Notes under the pieces: model-generated
Databases searched by the model: none
Told to the model about the DNA's origin: nothing
The model's input: only the letters and a program-made list of their open reading frames with translations
Made by a program: the position numbers and the translations under genes
Origin: CAG-698 sp964385755
GTDB lineage: Bacteria; Bacillota_I; Bacilli_A; ML615J-28; CAG-698
Direction: 5' to 3'
Assembly: GCA_964385755.1 (NCBI GenBank)
Contig: CAYLPZ010000005.1
Location: 20,963-84,962, forward strand
Length of the DNA: 64,000 nt
In this document: piece by piece, positions 37,375-46,429 of the stretch
Layout of the letters: every line of letters starts with the position of its first letter
How positions within the stretch are numbered: the first letter of the stretch is position 1

Positions 37375-38503
37375 TATAAATAATTATCCTGATAATCATA
37401 TTATCAATATACTTAAGAATTATTTTAATGTAAAAAAGATCAAGGGAATTGAACAAATAAAGTCAGGGCATATCAATGATACATATCATATTAGGATGAA
37501 AGAAAAAGATTATATTCTTCAAAAAATAAATAGTGAAGTGTTTAAAAGTCCTTATGGTATGATGCATAATGTTACGGAGGTATCAAAATACTTAACAAAG
37601 AAAATTTGTTACGAAGGAGGCAATCCCAGTTTTCATGCACTTCAATTCATAGATAATAAGTATGGACAAATAATTACTAATGACAATGAAGAATACTGGC
37701 GTGTTAGTATATTTATCCCTTACTCAAGAACTTTTGAAATAATTAAAAATAAAGAAGCATTTTATGAAATGGGTAAAGTAGTAGGTGAGTTTCAAAAAAA
37801 TTTACAAAACTTTCCAAAAAATGTACTAATTAACACAATTCCTTATTTCCACGATACACAAATTAGATATAATAATTTGTGTAATGCTTATGAACATGCG
37901 AAAGATATAATAAAAGAAGAAGTTAAAAAAGAGTATAACTATTTTAAAAATTATAAGGATCTTTATAGATGTATAACAGATAAAATAAATGATAAACAGA
38001 TTCCGTTAAGAGTAACACATAACGACACTAAACCATCTAATATATTATTTTCCACAAAAACAAAGAAAGCTCTTTGTCTAATTGACTTAGATACAGTAAT
38101 GATGGGGTCAATAGTATATGATTATGGTGATGCATTAAGAATTGGTGCATCAAGTGCTAAAGAAGATGATGAATGTTATGATAACATCTCAATTAATCTA
38201 AATTATATTGCATCATTTACTAAAGGTTTTTTATCAAAGGTAAAAGGAATGATTACACCATGTGAGGTTAGTTTGCTTTCAACAGGATATTTACTAATGG
38301 CAATGGAAGTTGGAATGCGATTTTTAACTGACTACATTGAAAATGATAAATACTTTAAAGTTAGCAAAGAAAAACATAATTTAATTAGAGCAAGAAATCA
38401 AATTAAAGTAAGTGAGGAAATAATAAAAAACAAAGAAGAAATTGATAAAATTATTAATTCATTATTAAAAAAATTACATTACAAAGAAAACTATAACTTT
38501 TAG
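37367..38503 (+). CDS. APH-fold sugar kinase, NahK-like (N-acetylhexosamine 1-kinase group)
   Basis: A 378-residue phosphotransferase of the aminoglycoside-phosphotransferase/choline-kinase fold. The active-site motif is THNDTKPSNILF (about residue 220) and the metal-binding motif is LIDLDTVMMGSIVYDYGD (about 243). The IDLDTVM form is characteristic of anomeric kinases such as NahK, which phosphorylate N-acetylhexosamines at C1. AGGAAAAG precedes the start. The next gene is a GlmU-like nucleotidyltransferase, so the pair could make a UDP-sugar from free HexNAc. That pathway is inferred from motif and neighbourhood. Confidence 0.7.
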   Translation: MSNINNYPDNHIINILKNYFNVKKIKGIEQIKSGHINDTYHIRMKEKDYILQKINSEVFKSPYGMMHNVTEVSKYLTKKICYEGGNPSFHALQFIDNKYGQIITNDNEEYWRVSIFIPYSRTFEIIKNKEAFYEMGKVVGEFQKNLQNFPKNVLINTIPYFHDTQIRYNNLCNAYEHAKDIIKEEVKKEYNYFKNYKDLYRCITDKINDKQIPLRVTHNDTKPSNILFSTKTKKALCLIDLDTVMMGSIVYDYGDALRIGASSAKEDDECYDNISINLNYIASFTKGFLSKVKGMITPCEVSLLSTGYLLMAMEVGMRFLTDYIENDKYFKVSKEKHNLIRARNQIKVSEEIIKNKEEIDKIINSLLKKLHYKENYNF

Positions 38504-38525
38504 GTGGAATAGTCCACCATTTTTC
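38503..38525 (+). terminator. Hairpin after the kinase gene
   Basis: Stem GGTGGA / TCCACC with a 4-base loop and ATTTTT. It overlaps the kinase stop codon and lies just before the nucleotidyltransferase; it may attenuate rather than end the transcript. Confidence 0.6.
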
Positions 38526-38552
38526 ATATATTAATATATAGAGGGTGATTAA

Positions 38553-39260
38553 ATGAACAAAATAAGTAAAACTAAATATAGACAAGTTATTGTGCTTGCG
38601 GGGGGAAAGGGAACGAGAATGAACATTAGAACTGCAAAATGTGCATATCTAATTAAAGGCGTTCCAATGATAACAAGAATTTGCAATGCAATTGATAAAT
38701 GTAAATTTAATAAAAAAATTGTTGTCGTTGGTGAAAAAAAAGAAATGATACTTTCGTTAGTGCCTAAAGATTATGATGTAGCATATCAGGAAAAACAAAT
38801 AGGCACAGCAGATGCAGTAAAATGTGCTATGCCACTACTTCATAATCATGGATGTGTTTTAATTATTCCTGGTGATATGCCATACTTAGATAAAGATATA
38901 TTATTAGATTTACTTTTGTTTCATGAAAAAAATAAAAATGATATTAGCTTAGCAAGTAATACTCTTGCTAACCCTTATGGTTATGGTAGAATTATTAGAA
39001 GAAATAACAAAGTTTTAATTATTGAAGAAAAAGATGCAACAAGTGAAGAAAAGAAAATAAACGAAGTGAATAGTGGAGTAATTTTAGTAAATATTGAGTT
39101 ATTAAAGGATTCAATAAATAAAATAACGAATAATAATAACCAAAAAGAATTTTACTTAACTGATATAATTAATCTTAATCAAGATAAAAAAATAGGAATA
39201 CTATGTTATAGTAATGATTTAAGGTTAATAGGAATTAATAAATTAGAAGATATTTTATAA
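38553..39260 (+). CDS. GlmU-like sugar nucleotidyltransferase
   Basis: A 235-residue nucleotidyltransferase with the signature VLAGGKGTRM (residues 14-23), then IPGDMPYLD (metal-binding Asp) and the late EVNSGVILVN segment. It resembles the N-terminal uridylyltransferase half of GlmU but lacks the acetyltransferase beta-helix. GlmU-type QIGTADAVKCA supports UTP and a HexNAc 1-phosphate as substrates. GAGGGTG is the ribosome site. Placed after a NahK-like kinase, it likely completes a salvage route to a UDP-HexNAc. Confidence 0.75.
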   Translation: MNKISKTKYRQVIVLAGGKGTRMNIRTAKCAYLIKGVPMITRICNAIDKCKFNKKIVVVGEKKEMILSLVPKDYDVAYQEKQIGTADAVKCAMPLLHNHGCVLIIPGDMPYLDKDILLDLLLFHEKNKNDISLASNTLANPYGYGRIIRRNNKVLIIEEKDATSEEKKINEVNSGVILVNIELLKDSINKITNNNNQKEFYLTDIINLNQDKKIGILCYSNDLRLIGINKLEDIL

Positions 39261-39288
39261 TTATGTACATTTGATAATAAATTGATGA

Positions 39289-39317
39289 TTGAATGAAGAA
39301 ACAGTTTTTAGTATAAT
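39289..39317 (+). promoter_or_regulatory. Sigma-A promoter of the second degV gene
   Basis: TTGAAT at 39289-39294 and TATAAT at 39312-39317 with a 17-base spacer. Confidence 0.7.
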
Positions 39318-39352
39318 TATACTAATATTGATTATTATAGTGAGGTATTAAC

Positions 39353-40285
39353 ATGATAAAGATATTTACAGATGCTGCCGCAAATTTATTTAAGAAATAT
39401 CTTACAAAGCACAACTTAGATATAAAAATATTACCGATGAAAGCATGTGTTGGTGAAAAAGAATATAATTGTTATGATGATGAAATAGATGCGGAAGAGC
39501 TTTCAGAAGAAATGTATAAATTGATGGAAGAAGGGAGAATAGTAAAAACTTCTTTGGTCAGCCCAGGAATCATGAAAAAAGAATTTACGAAAGAAGTAGA
39601 ACAAGGAAATCAAGTGCTTTATATTTCATTAGCTTCTGGCATTTCAGGTAGCTATCAAAGTGCATGCATGATTTCAGAAATGATTAATGAAGAGAAAAAT
39701 GAAGAAGTAGTAAAAGTAATTGATTCTAAAACGGCAAGTTTCGGTGAAGGAATGATTGCTATTTTTGCTTATAAAAAAGTTTTAGAAGGTAAATCTTTCA
39801 TTGAGGTTTATGGAGAAACCTTAAAATATGTTGATACTGTTCGTAGTGAATTTACAGTTGGAAATATTAAATATATATCTAATACTGGAAGAGTTTCTGC
39901 TGTTGCGAAAGCGTTAGCAAAGATACTTTCTATTAAGATTATGCTTTATGGATCAAATGAAGCTAAAATCGAAGTGTCAGGAAAGATTAGAGGTCGAGTT
40001 AATGCCTTAAATCAACTTGCTTTACAAGCAAATGAGTATGCAGTTGATAAGACTAGAAAAGTATATATTTGCCACTGTATATGTGAAGAAGATGCAAATA
40101 CGCTCAAAAGTAAATTAGAGGAACAAGGATTTACAGATGTTGAAATTCTAATCTATGATTTAATTACTGGTTGCCATGCTGGTCCTGGTACTATTGCGAT
40201 ATTCTATGAAGGTTTAGATCGCAGTTTTGAAAAAAAAGGTCCTGCAAAAGTTATTTCAAACATAATTGATAAAATTAAGAAATAA
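39353..40285 (+). CDS. DegV family protein (second copy)
   Basis: A 310-residue DegV-fold fatty-acid-binding protein. Family segments include FTDAAANLF at the start, KTSLVSPGIMKKEF, ISLASGISGSYQSA and the late GCHAGPGTIAIFY. It is only distantly similar to the DegV at 2374, so the two probably bind different acyl chains. GTGAGG is the ribosome site. It stands alone between its promoter and the lysine riboswitch; no terminator was recognised. Confidence 0.88.
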   Translation: MIKIFTDAAANLFKKYLTKHNLDIKILPMKACVGEKEYNCYDDEIDAEELSEEMYKLMEEGRIVKTSLVSPGIMKKEFTKEVEQGNQVLYISLASGISGSYQSACMISEMINEEKNEEVVKVIDSKTASFGEGMIAIFAYKKVLEGKSFIEVYGETLKYVDTVRSEFTVGNIKYISNTGRVSAVAKALAKILSIKIMLYGSNEAKIEVSGKIRGRVNALNQLALQANEYAVDKTRKVYICHCICEEDANTLKSKLEEQGFTDVEILIYDLITGCHAGPGTIAIFYEGLDRSFEKKGPAKVISNIIDKIKK

Positions 40286-40316
40286 ATTGTGAAAATGATT
40301 TCATTATTTAATCATA

Positions 40317-40345
40317 TTGACAAATCATAATACATTTAATATAAT
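40317..40345 (+). promoter_or_regulatory. Consensus promoter of the lysine-riboswitch transporter
   Basis: TTGACA at 40317-40322 and TATAAT at 40340-40345 with a 17-base spacer: a perfect sigma-A promoter, as expected where control is by termination downstream. Confidence 0.85.
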
Positions 40346-40355
40346 TGATGCATAA

Positions 40356-40592
40356 ATCGTATAGAGGTTGCGAATTTAATGATAAGCTATTTTAGGGTTT
40401 AATAAATAGTGGTAAAGGTAAATTCGCCGAAATGTAAAAAGTCCCAAACTTTTTATGTTGGGTAACTAGAGAATATCTAGTTAACTGTCACTTAAACAAG
40501 TGGAGAGCTATCGACAACTTTACCAAAAAAATGCATTTATATTGTGTTTTATATATGTAATTTTGCGATAACTATTTTAGTTATCGTTTTTT
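40356..40592 (+). promoter_or_regulatory. Lysine riboswitch (L box) with terminator
   Basis: The leader holds the L-box core: AGAGGTTGCG near 40362, GGTAAAGG...TTCGCCGAA at 40411-40431, and the highly conserved AACTGTCACT...AGTGGAGAGCTATC at 40482-40512. A perfect terminator stem GCGATAACT/AGTTATCG with seven T's follows at 40565-40593. The bases CTATCG of the 3' strand of P1 (40508-40513) are complementary to CGATA in the 5' arm of the terminator. With lysine bound, P1 would hold its strand and the terminator forms; without lysine they can pair as antiterminator. This predicts that high lysine shuts off the transporter gene that follows. Confidence 0.9.
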
Positions 40593-40675
40593 TATTTTCA
40601 TAAATCAAAGTTGCTAGTTATTATTTACCTAATTTCCAAATGTTATCGATTTAAATATTTCAAAGAAAGGTTAAA

Positions 40676-42349
40676 ATGATGAAAAAAAAGAAAGTTCCAA
40701 TTATTATTTTTGGATTATTGATTTTAGCAACTTTAATTATTTTATCAGTATTAGATGTTGCTAGTTTAACAATAACTTGTACATTATGTAATGGTACAGG
40801 TTTAGTTGAAGGCTTAGAATGTGGTTTATGTGAAGGCGTAGGAGTAGGACATGGATCTATTTGGGCCCTTCTTCCTGCTATTATTGCTATCACTTTATCG
40901 TTAATCACAAAAGAAGTTTTTTCGAGTTTATTTATAGGAATACTATCAGGAGCAATAATTGCTACACGATTTTCTTTTGTGAGGACTGTAGATGAAGTTA
41001 TTAATACTGGTTTAATTCCTGCAGTTGTTGGAAGTGCGGGAATATTTATTTTTCTTGTAGAACTAGGGATTATTGTTGCTTTAATAAATAAATCAGGTGG
41101 TTCAGAATCTTTTGGTGTTTGGGCAAAAAAACATGTTAAAACAAAAGTAGGAGCAAGTGTTGCAACATTTTTACTTGGAGTTTTAATATTTATTGATGAT
41201 TATTTTAATTGTTTAACTGTAGGTTCGGTTATGAAACCAGTAACTGATAAACATAAAATAAGTAGAGAAAAACTTGCATTTCTAATTGACTCAACTGCCG
41301 CTCCAATTTGCATGATTGCTCCTATATCATCATGGGCTGCGGCGGTATCAAAGTATGCTAGTGATGGAAATGGTTTTGAATTATTTGTAAAAGCTATTCC
41401 AATGAATTTTTATTGTATTTTAACAATTGTTTTTGTGTTAACAATTACTATTTTAAAATTTGATTTTGGTCCAATGAAGAAATTCGAAAATCAAGAAAGT
41501 ATCAATAGTGCTTTTGATAGTTATGATGACAATAATGCTAATACTAAAGCAAAATTAATCGATTTATTATTACCAATAATTTTCTTGATAATTTTTTCAG
41601 TATTCTCACTTATCTATGTTGGTGGATTCTTTACACCAGAAAGTTCTAACTATATGAATTTTATTAGTAGTTTTGCAGACACAGATGCAACTATTGCCTT
41701 GCCATGGAGTGGACTTGTTTGTTTAGTATTTACAATGGTATATTTCTTAATAAGAAGAACTATTTCATTTGAAAAAATTGTAGAAGCTATCCCTGAAGGA
41801 TTTAAAGCAATGGTGCCTGCAATTTTAATTCTTACTTTCGCAACTACATTAAAAAATATTACATCAACATTAGGGGCTGCTTTCTATGTTGGTAATTTAA
41901 TGAATGGTACTGCTAGTACACTTATGGCATTTTTACCTGCTGTTATCTTCCTTGTTTCTTGTGGACTTTCATTCGCAACTGGAACAAGCTGGGGTACCTT
42001 TGGTATACTAATTCCGATTGTCACTGCAATCTTTATTTCAGACCCAACTAATCCGTTATTAATCCTTGGTATTTCAGCATGTCTTGCAGGAGCAGTATGT
42101 GGAGATCATTGCTCACCGATTTCTGATACAACGATTATGGCAAGTGCAGGTAGTGATTGTAATCACATAAACCATGTTTCATCACAACTACCATATTCAA
42201 TATATATTGCATGTGTATCATTTGTATGTTTCCTTATTGCAGGGTTTATTCCAATATGGTATATTATGCTTCCTTTGTCAATTGCCATTATGATTATTTC
42301 TCTTATTGTTACTAGAAGAATTATAAATAAAAAGGAAGCACTAGCATAG
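40676..42349 (+). CDS. NhaC-family transporter, probable lysine transporter, with DnaJ-like cysteine motifs
   Basis: A 557-residue membrane protein of the NhaC Na+/H+ antiporter family, recognised by GVLIFIDDYFN, ATGTSWGTFGILIP and GAVCGDHCSPISDTT. Members controlled by a lysine riboswitch are predicted lysine transporters, and this one lies behind an L box. Between the first hydrophobic helix (about 8-26) and the rest there is an extra segment with two CxxCxGxG motifs (C35, C38, C49, C52), the zinc-finger motif of DnaJ. I do not know this in the usual NhaC family. AAAGG precedes the start. It ends 6 bases from the convergent ftsW with no clear terminator. Confidence 0.85.
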   Translation: MMKKKKVPIIIFGLLILATLIILSVLDVASLTITCTLCNGTGLVEGLECGLCEGVGVGHGSIWALLPAIIAITLSLITKEVFSSLFIGILSGAIIATRFSFVRTVDEVINTGLIPAVVGSAGIFIFLVELGIIVALINKSGGSESFGVWAKKHVKTKVGASVATFLLGVLIFIDDYFNCLTVGSVMKPVTDKHKISREKLAFLIDSTAAPICMIAPISSWAAAVSKYASDGNGFELFVKAIPMNFYCILTIVFVLTITILKFDFGPMKKFENQESINSAFDSYDDNNANTKAKLIDLLLPIIFLIIFSVFSLIYVGGFFTPESSNYMNFISSFADTDATIALPWSGLVCLVFTMVYFLIRRTISFEKIVEAIPEGFKAMVPAILILTFATTLKNITSTLGAAFYVGNLMNGTASTLMAFLPAVIFLVSCGLSFATGTSWGTFGILIPIVTAIFISDPTNPLLILGISACLAGAVCGDHCSPISDTTIMASAGSDCNHINHVSSQLPYSIYIACVSFVCFLIAGFIPIWYIMLPLSIAIMIISLIVTRRIINKKEALA

Positions 42350-42355
42350 TACTTC

Positions 42356-43498
42356 TTAAATTAGAGTATATTTGCTAGCACTCAATAGTAGGGCTATTTC
42401 GGAAATTGATAATAACAAACTAGAACCACCATAACTAAATAATGGAAGTGTTATACCAGTAACTGGTAATAGTCCTACTACGACTCCAGTATTAATGAAT
42501 ACTTGAGTAGCTAGAGAAAAAACTATTCCTATTTGTATATATTTAATAAATTTATCTTCAGTATTTATGGCATTTTTGATGCCTCTATAGAAGATTAAAA
42601 TGAATAGTAAGAGAATAAAAGCTCCACCAATTAATCCTATTTCTTCAAGAATGATTGCAAAAATAAAATCATTTTGTGGCTCTGGTAAGAAGAAGTGCTT
42701 TTGAATTGATTTATTAAATCCATGACCAAATAGACCACCTGGAGTAATTGCTAGCATTGATTGAATGCCTTGAAAACCACTTCCAAGAGGATCTTCCCAT
42801 GGATTAAGAAAAGCTGTAATCCTTTCTAGTCTATATGGACTTAAAAGAATAAGAAATACAAAACCTATTATTCCAAATATCCCAAGGATTACAAAATATT
42901 TTAGTTTTCCTCCAGCACAGAAAATTAACAAAAGAGATGATAAAAAGAGGACTAAGCCAGTACCAAAATCTGGTTGTAAAAGGATTATTCCAAAGATAAT
43001 TATACATACACTTAATAAAAAAACAAATGGTTTGAGTTTTACGATTTCTTTATCGTATTCACTTAGGTATTTCGCAAGCAATAATATGATCGTTATCTTT
43101 ACAAACTCAGAGGGTTGTATTGAAAAACCAAAGATGCTTATCCAACTTCTTGCTCCACCTCTTACAACTCCAATTCCTGGTATTAGAACAATTATGAGCA
43201 TGATAATAGAAGCAAAAAATATCAATACTACTTTAGATTTTAAAATATTTAAATTCATTTTTATTATAAAAATTGAAAGTATACAAGAAATAACAAAGAA
43301 TAATCCTTGTCTTTTGAGATAATAGAATGAATCATTAAAATCATCTAAAGCAACAACATTACTCGCACTATAGACAAAGAGTAGACCTAAAATGCAGAGA
43401 ATAAATGCTGGGAGTAAAAGTTTAAAATCAATTAATGAAAAATAACTTTTACGTTTTAACTTATTATTTTTATTAGAAAAATTATTAGTGCTATTCAC
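42356..43498 (-). CDS. ftsW: FtsW/RodA/SpoVE-family lipid II polymerase
   Basis: A 380-residue SEDS-family membrane glycosyltransferase that polymerises lipid II. Motifs include GARSWISIFGFSIQPSEF, the catalytic-loop region PDFGTG and the C-terminal GLLPVTGITLPLFSYGGSS. The GTG start has GGAAGGTG 7 bases upstream. The placing near murG, murB and ftsZ matches spoVE/ftsW of Bacillus dcw clusters, so I favour the division or spore-cortex enzyme over RodA, although it is on the opposite strand here. FtsW and SpoVE cannot be separated from sequence alone. Confidence 0.85.
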   Translation of the reverse strand: MNSTNNFSNKNNKLKRKSYFSLIDFKLLLPAFILCILGLLFVYSASNVVALDDFNDSFYYLKRQGLFFVISCILSIFIIKMNLNILKSKVVLIFFASIIMLIIVLIPGIGVVRGGARSWISIFGFSIQPSEFVKITIILLLAKYLSEYDKEIVKLKPFVFLLSVCIIIFGIILLQPDFGTGLVLFLSSLLLIFCAGGKLKYFVILGIFGIIGFVFLILLSPYRLERITAFLNPWEDPLGSGFQGIQSMLAITPGGLFGHGFNKSIQKHFFLPEPQNDFIFAIILEEIGLIGGAFILLLFILIFYRGIKNAINTEDKFIKYIQIGIVFSLATQVFINTGVVVGLLPVTGITLPLFSYGGSSLLLSISEIALLLSASKYTLI

Positions 43499-43550
43499 AA
43501 ATTATCACCTTCCTTTCATTATATGATTAATAATATCTTTTATACAATCA

Positions 43551-43579
43551 TTTACTTATACTTAAGTATTTGTTATAAT
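43551..43579 (+). promoter_or_regulatory. Promoter of the HAD hydrolase gene
   Basis: TTTACT at 43551-43556 and TATAAT at 43574-43579 (17-base spacer) with TGT extended -10. The predicted leader is very short, beginning at or inside the ribosome site. Confidence 0.6.
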
Positions 43580-43594
43580 TATAAAGGTGATAAA

Positions 43595-44263
43595 ATGAAA
43601 ACAATTTATATAGATTTAGGAAAAACCATTGTTGATAATAAAGGATATGATTTTATAGCTTCATATACTTCTTTATATAATCAGACCGATAAACAAATTC
43701 CATTAGATGAGTTTTTACTTATTGATAAAGTGGATTATAAAAAAGAAAAACTAAAAACGTGGGAAGATAATTCAGAAATTAATATTAGTAATTTCCTTGA
43801 TCGTATGTTTAGGAAATATAATGTTACTTGTAACATTGACAAAGAAGAATATTTATTTGATGAGATTACCAAATACGAAGGTTTGATGGCTGGTGCTAAA
43901 GAATTACTAGCATATTTCAAAAAACAAAAATATCAAGTTATTGCGGTGTCGAATTCATGCTTCTCAGGTAAAGTGCTAGAAAAGTGTCTTAAACGTCATA
44001 ATATTATTCAATACTTTGATAAAGTAATAAGTAGTGCAGATGTTTTGGTAAAGAAGCCAAGAACTGAGATATTTGCTTATGCAAAAAGATTTCAAATATA
44101 TGAAGATTGTTATTTTATTGGTAATGATTATATTTGTGATGTTGTAGGTCCTTCATTTGTTAATATAAAGCCTATTTGGATAAATTTACATAATGAAGAA
44201 GATAAACTAAATTTAGCTTATAAAGTTGTCAAAAATTGTTTTGAAATAATAGACTTAATCTAA
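43595..44263 (+). CDS. HAD-superfamily hydrolase
   Basis: A 222-residue haloacid-dehalogenase-fold protein. Motif I is DLGKTIVD (nucleophile Asp), motif II is VIAVSNS, motif III lysine is in VKKPRTEIF and motif IV is FIGNDYICDVVG. Motif I has Gly two residues after the nucleophile instead of the usual Asp, as in the DLG subgroup of sugar-phosphate phosphatases. A helical cap lies at about residues 20-85. The start at 43595 has AAAGGTGA; longer in-frame starts run into the promoter. It is separated from murG by a terminator. Substrate unknown. Confidence 0.8.
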   Translation: MKTIYIDLGKTIVDNKGYDFIASYTSLYNQTDKQIPLDEFLLIDKVDYKKEKLKTWEDNSEINISNFLDRMFRKYNVTCNIDKEEYLFDEITKYEGLMAGAKELLAYFKKQKYQVIAVSNSCFSGKVLEKCLKRHNIIQYFDKVISSADVLVKKPRTEIFAYAKRFQIYEDCYFIGNDYICDVVGPSFVNIKPIWINLHNEEDKLNLAYKVVKNCFEIIDLI

Positions 44264-44289
44264 TATGCTTTTTTAAAAGCATATTTTTT
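44263..44289 (+). terminator. Terminator after the HAD gene
   Basis: Perfect 10-bp stem ATATGCTTTT and complement with a 2-base loop, then T's. Confidence 0.85.
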
Positions 44290-44326
44290 ATTTATAAAAA
44301 ATATAATAACTATAGAAGTGATTAAT

Positions 44327-45370
44327 ATGAGAAAAATGAATAATAAAAAGATCATAATTTTTGCTGGTGGTACTCTTGGACATGTTAAACCAGCTATATC
44401 AATATATGATGAATTATGTAGAACCTATAGTGTTATATTTGTTACAACAGAAAATCGAGTCGTAAAAGATTATCTTAAGAATAAAAAAATAAAGAATATA
44501 TTTTATCTAAATTGTCCAGGATTAGATAGAAAAAAATTATTTAAAAATATTATTTTACCTTTTTATTTAATAAAATCTAAAGTGAAAATAAAGAAAATAA
44601 TAAGAGAAAATAGACCTTCACTGATTATTGGTTTCGGTGGAAGTATTAGTACAATTGGATTAGCAACTTTTAAGAAAATACCAAAAATAATTCATGAACA
44701 AAATGCTTATGAAGGATTAGGTAATAAAATAATAAGAAAAATATTTAATGCGAAAGCATTAAGTGCTTTTCCAATTAATTACTATCAAATGATTGGAAAT
44801 CCATTAATAACTGATTATTATAATTTAAAAACAAGTTTTAAAGCTGTTAAGAATAACGTATTAATTTTTGGTGGTAGTTTAGGAAGCTCATTTTTATGTA
44901 CTTTTTTTATTAATAACTTTGATAAAATTGAACTTTTCAAAGACAGAAATGTGATTATGATAACAGGATGTAAAGAATATAATCAAATTTTTAGCTTATA
45001 TAATAGAATAAGACCTATAAATCTTACTTTAATTAAAACAACAAATGAAATCGAAAAATATTATGAAAAGACTTTTTTTACAATATCTAGAGCAGGAGCA
45101 GGAACTTTATCTGAGCTCATTGGCTTAAGAATACCTGCTTTGGTAATTCCAAGCCCTAATGTTACAAATAATCATCAGTTATTAAATGCTAAATACTATG
45201 CTAAAGATAGTGCAATAAATTATTTAGAAGAAAAAGAAGTAAATGTCAAAAACGTAAATGAAAAGATTAGAGAAATATTAAATAGTAAAAATAAAACAGA
45301 TGATATGCTTATTAATAGTAAAAGTAATTTTATAAAGATAATAAAAGATGTTTTAGGTGATAAGTATTAG
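44327..45370 (+). CDS. murG: UDP-GlcNAc:lipid I N-acetylglucosaminyltransferase
   Basis: A 347-residue GT28 enzyme that adds GlcNAc to lipid I to give lipid II at the inner face of the membrane. Key motifs are AGGTLGHVKPAISI (family GGTGGHxxPAxA), GFGGSISTIGL, IIHEQNAYEGLGNK and the UDP-GlcNAc site SRAGAGTLSELIG. The start at 44327 has GAAGTGA upstream; an ATG three codons earlier is less well placed. murB follows with a 14-base overlap. TATAAT at 44302 may be its -10, close behind the HAD terminator. Confidence 0.9.
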   Translation: MRKMNNKKIIIFAGGTLGHVKPAISIYDELCRTYSVIFVTTENRVVKDYLKNKKIKNIFYLNCPGLDRKKLFKNIILPFYLIKSKVKIKKIIRENRPSLIIGFGGSISTIGLATFKKIPKIIHEQNAYEGLGNKIIRKIFNAKALSAFPINYYQMIGNPLITDYYNLKTSFKAVKNNVLIFGGSLGSSFLCTFFINNFDKIELFKDRNVIMITGCKEYNQIFSLYNRIRPINLTLIKTTNEIEKYYEKTFFTISRAGAGTLSELIGLRIPALVIPSPNVTNNHQLLNAKYYAKDSAINYLEEKEVNVKNVNEKIREILNSKNKTDDMLINSKSNFIKIIKDVLGDKY

Positions 45371-46304
45371 ATTTAATAAAAGAAAAAAGAATAGACTATT
45401 ATTATATATAGAAAGTAATAATATAGGTATATATGATTTAACAAAAAGTTTTAAGAATATTACAACGATAAATGCTGGGGGAAAGATAGATGTAACTATC
45501 TATCCTTGGACAATAGAAAAAATGATAGCTTTATTAAAATATTTAGAAGAAAATAAAATAAAGCATATGATAGTTGGTTTTGGTAGTAACATTCTTGCTA
45601 GTGATAAGAAATATAAAGGCGTAGTAATTCTTGGAAATAAAATGAAAAAAGAAATTTATATCCAACAAATTAATAAGACAAAGGATTATTTAGTTACTGC
45701 ATCTTTCAATATTAGCCTTAATTCTCTTGCAAATTATTTAAAGGAACATAGTTTAACAGGTGGTGAAGCGCTTAGAACTATACCTGGAAGTGTTGGAGGA
45801 CTAATTAAGATGAATGCATCTTGCTTTGATTATCATAACGAAGATCATTTAGTAAAGGCCCTTTGTTATGAAAATGGTAATGTTTATTTTGTAAAAAGAA
45901 AAGAGATAGGATTTAATTATCGAAAGACAAGTGGAAATTACATATTTTTATATGGTTATTTCATTTTTGAAAAGAATAATAGGGAATTAATAATACAAAA
46001 AGAAGAAGACTACTTAAAACAAAGAAAGGAAAAACAGCCACGAAAAGTATATACTTTTGGCTCAACATTTAAGAATAATATAAAAAGTGCTGGTTATTTG
46101 ATAGAGAAAGTAGGTTTAAAAGATTATTACTACAAGGGCGCAAAAGTAAGTGGCGTCCATGCAAACTTTATTTTGAATAAAAATAACGCCAAAGCAAAAA
46201 ATATATATAAGCTTATGAAAAAAATAAGACAAAAGGTTTACAAAAAAGAAAAAATTAAATTAGAAAATGAAGTAGTATTAGTTCAGTTAAATAATTTCAA
46301 ATAA
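45357..46304 (+). CDS. murB: UDP-N-acetylenolpyruvoylglucosamine reductase
   Basis: A 315-residue FAD enzyme making UDP-MurNAc. FAD-binding motifs are VGFGSNILASD (about residue 80) and LRTIPGSVGGLIKMNASC (about 140); the catalytic Ser lies in GSTFKN (about 237) and a late Glu in KLENEVVLV. The start is uncertain: GTG 45357 is the only standard in-frame start near the beginning, yet AGGTGA lies so that an ATT at 45366 would be better spaced. The last 125 codons lie inside a 431-bp block repeated after the insertion sequence; the gene itself is intact. Confidence 0.9.
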   Translation: MISIRFNKRKKNRLLLYIESNNIGIYDLTKSFKNITTINAGGKIDVTIYPWTIEKMIALLKYLEENKIKHMIVGFGSNILASDKKYKGVVILGNKMKKEIYIQQINKTKDYLVTASFNISLNSLANYLKEHSLTGGEALRTIPGSVGGLIKMNASCFDYHNEDHLVKALCYENGNVYFVKRKEIGFNYRKTSGNYIFLYGYFIFEKNNRELIIQKEEDYLKQRKEKQPRKVYTFGSTFKNNIKSAGYLIEKVGLKDYYYKGAKVSGVHANFILNKNNAKAKNIYKLMKKIRQKVYKKEKIKLENEVVLVQLNNFK

Positions 46305-46361
46305 ATATCATTTCATTTTTTATATATAAACTATTTATTTTTTTTATAAACTATGGTATAA
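45931..46361 (+). repeat. 431-bp direct repeat, left copy (target duplication)
   Basis: Identical base for base with 48423-48853 (offset 2492). It covers the last 374 bases of murB, the murB-ftsZ gap and most of the ftsZ -10 box (TGGTATAA). The neighbouring bases differ (A versus G on the left, C versus T on the right). It directly abuts the left end of the insertion sequence. Confidence 0.95.
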
Positions 46362-46429
46362 CCTCTCTTTTACAGCATAATTTGTGTGGCGCAAAAATAA
46401 GATAAAATTAAAATTAGCCTTAAACTTAG

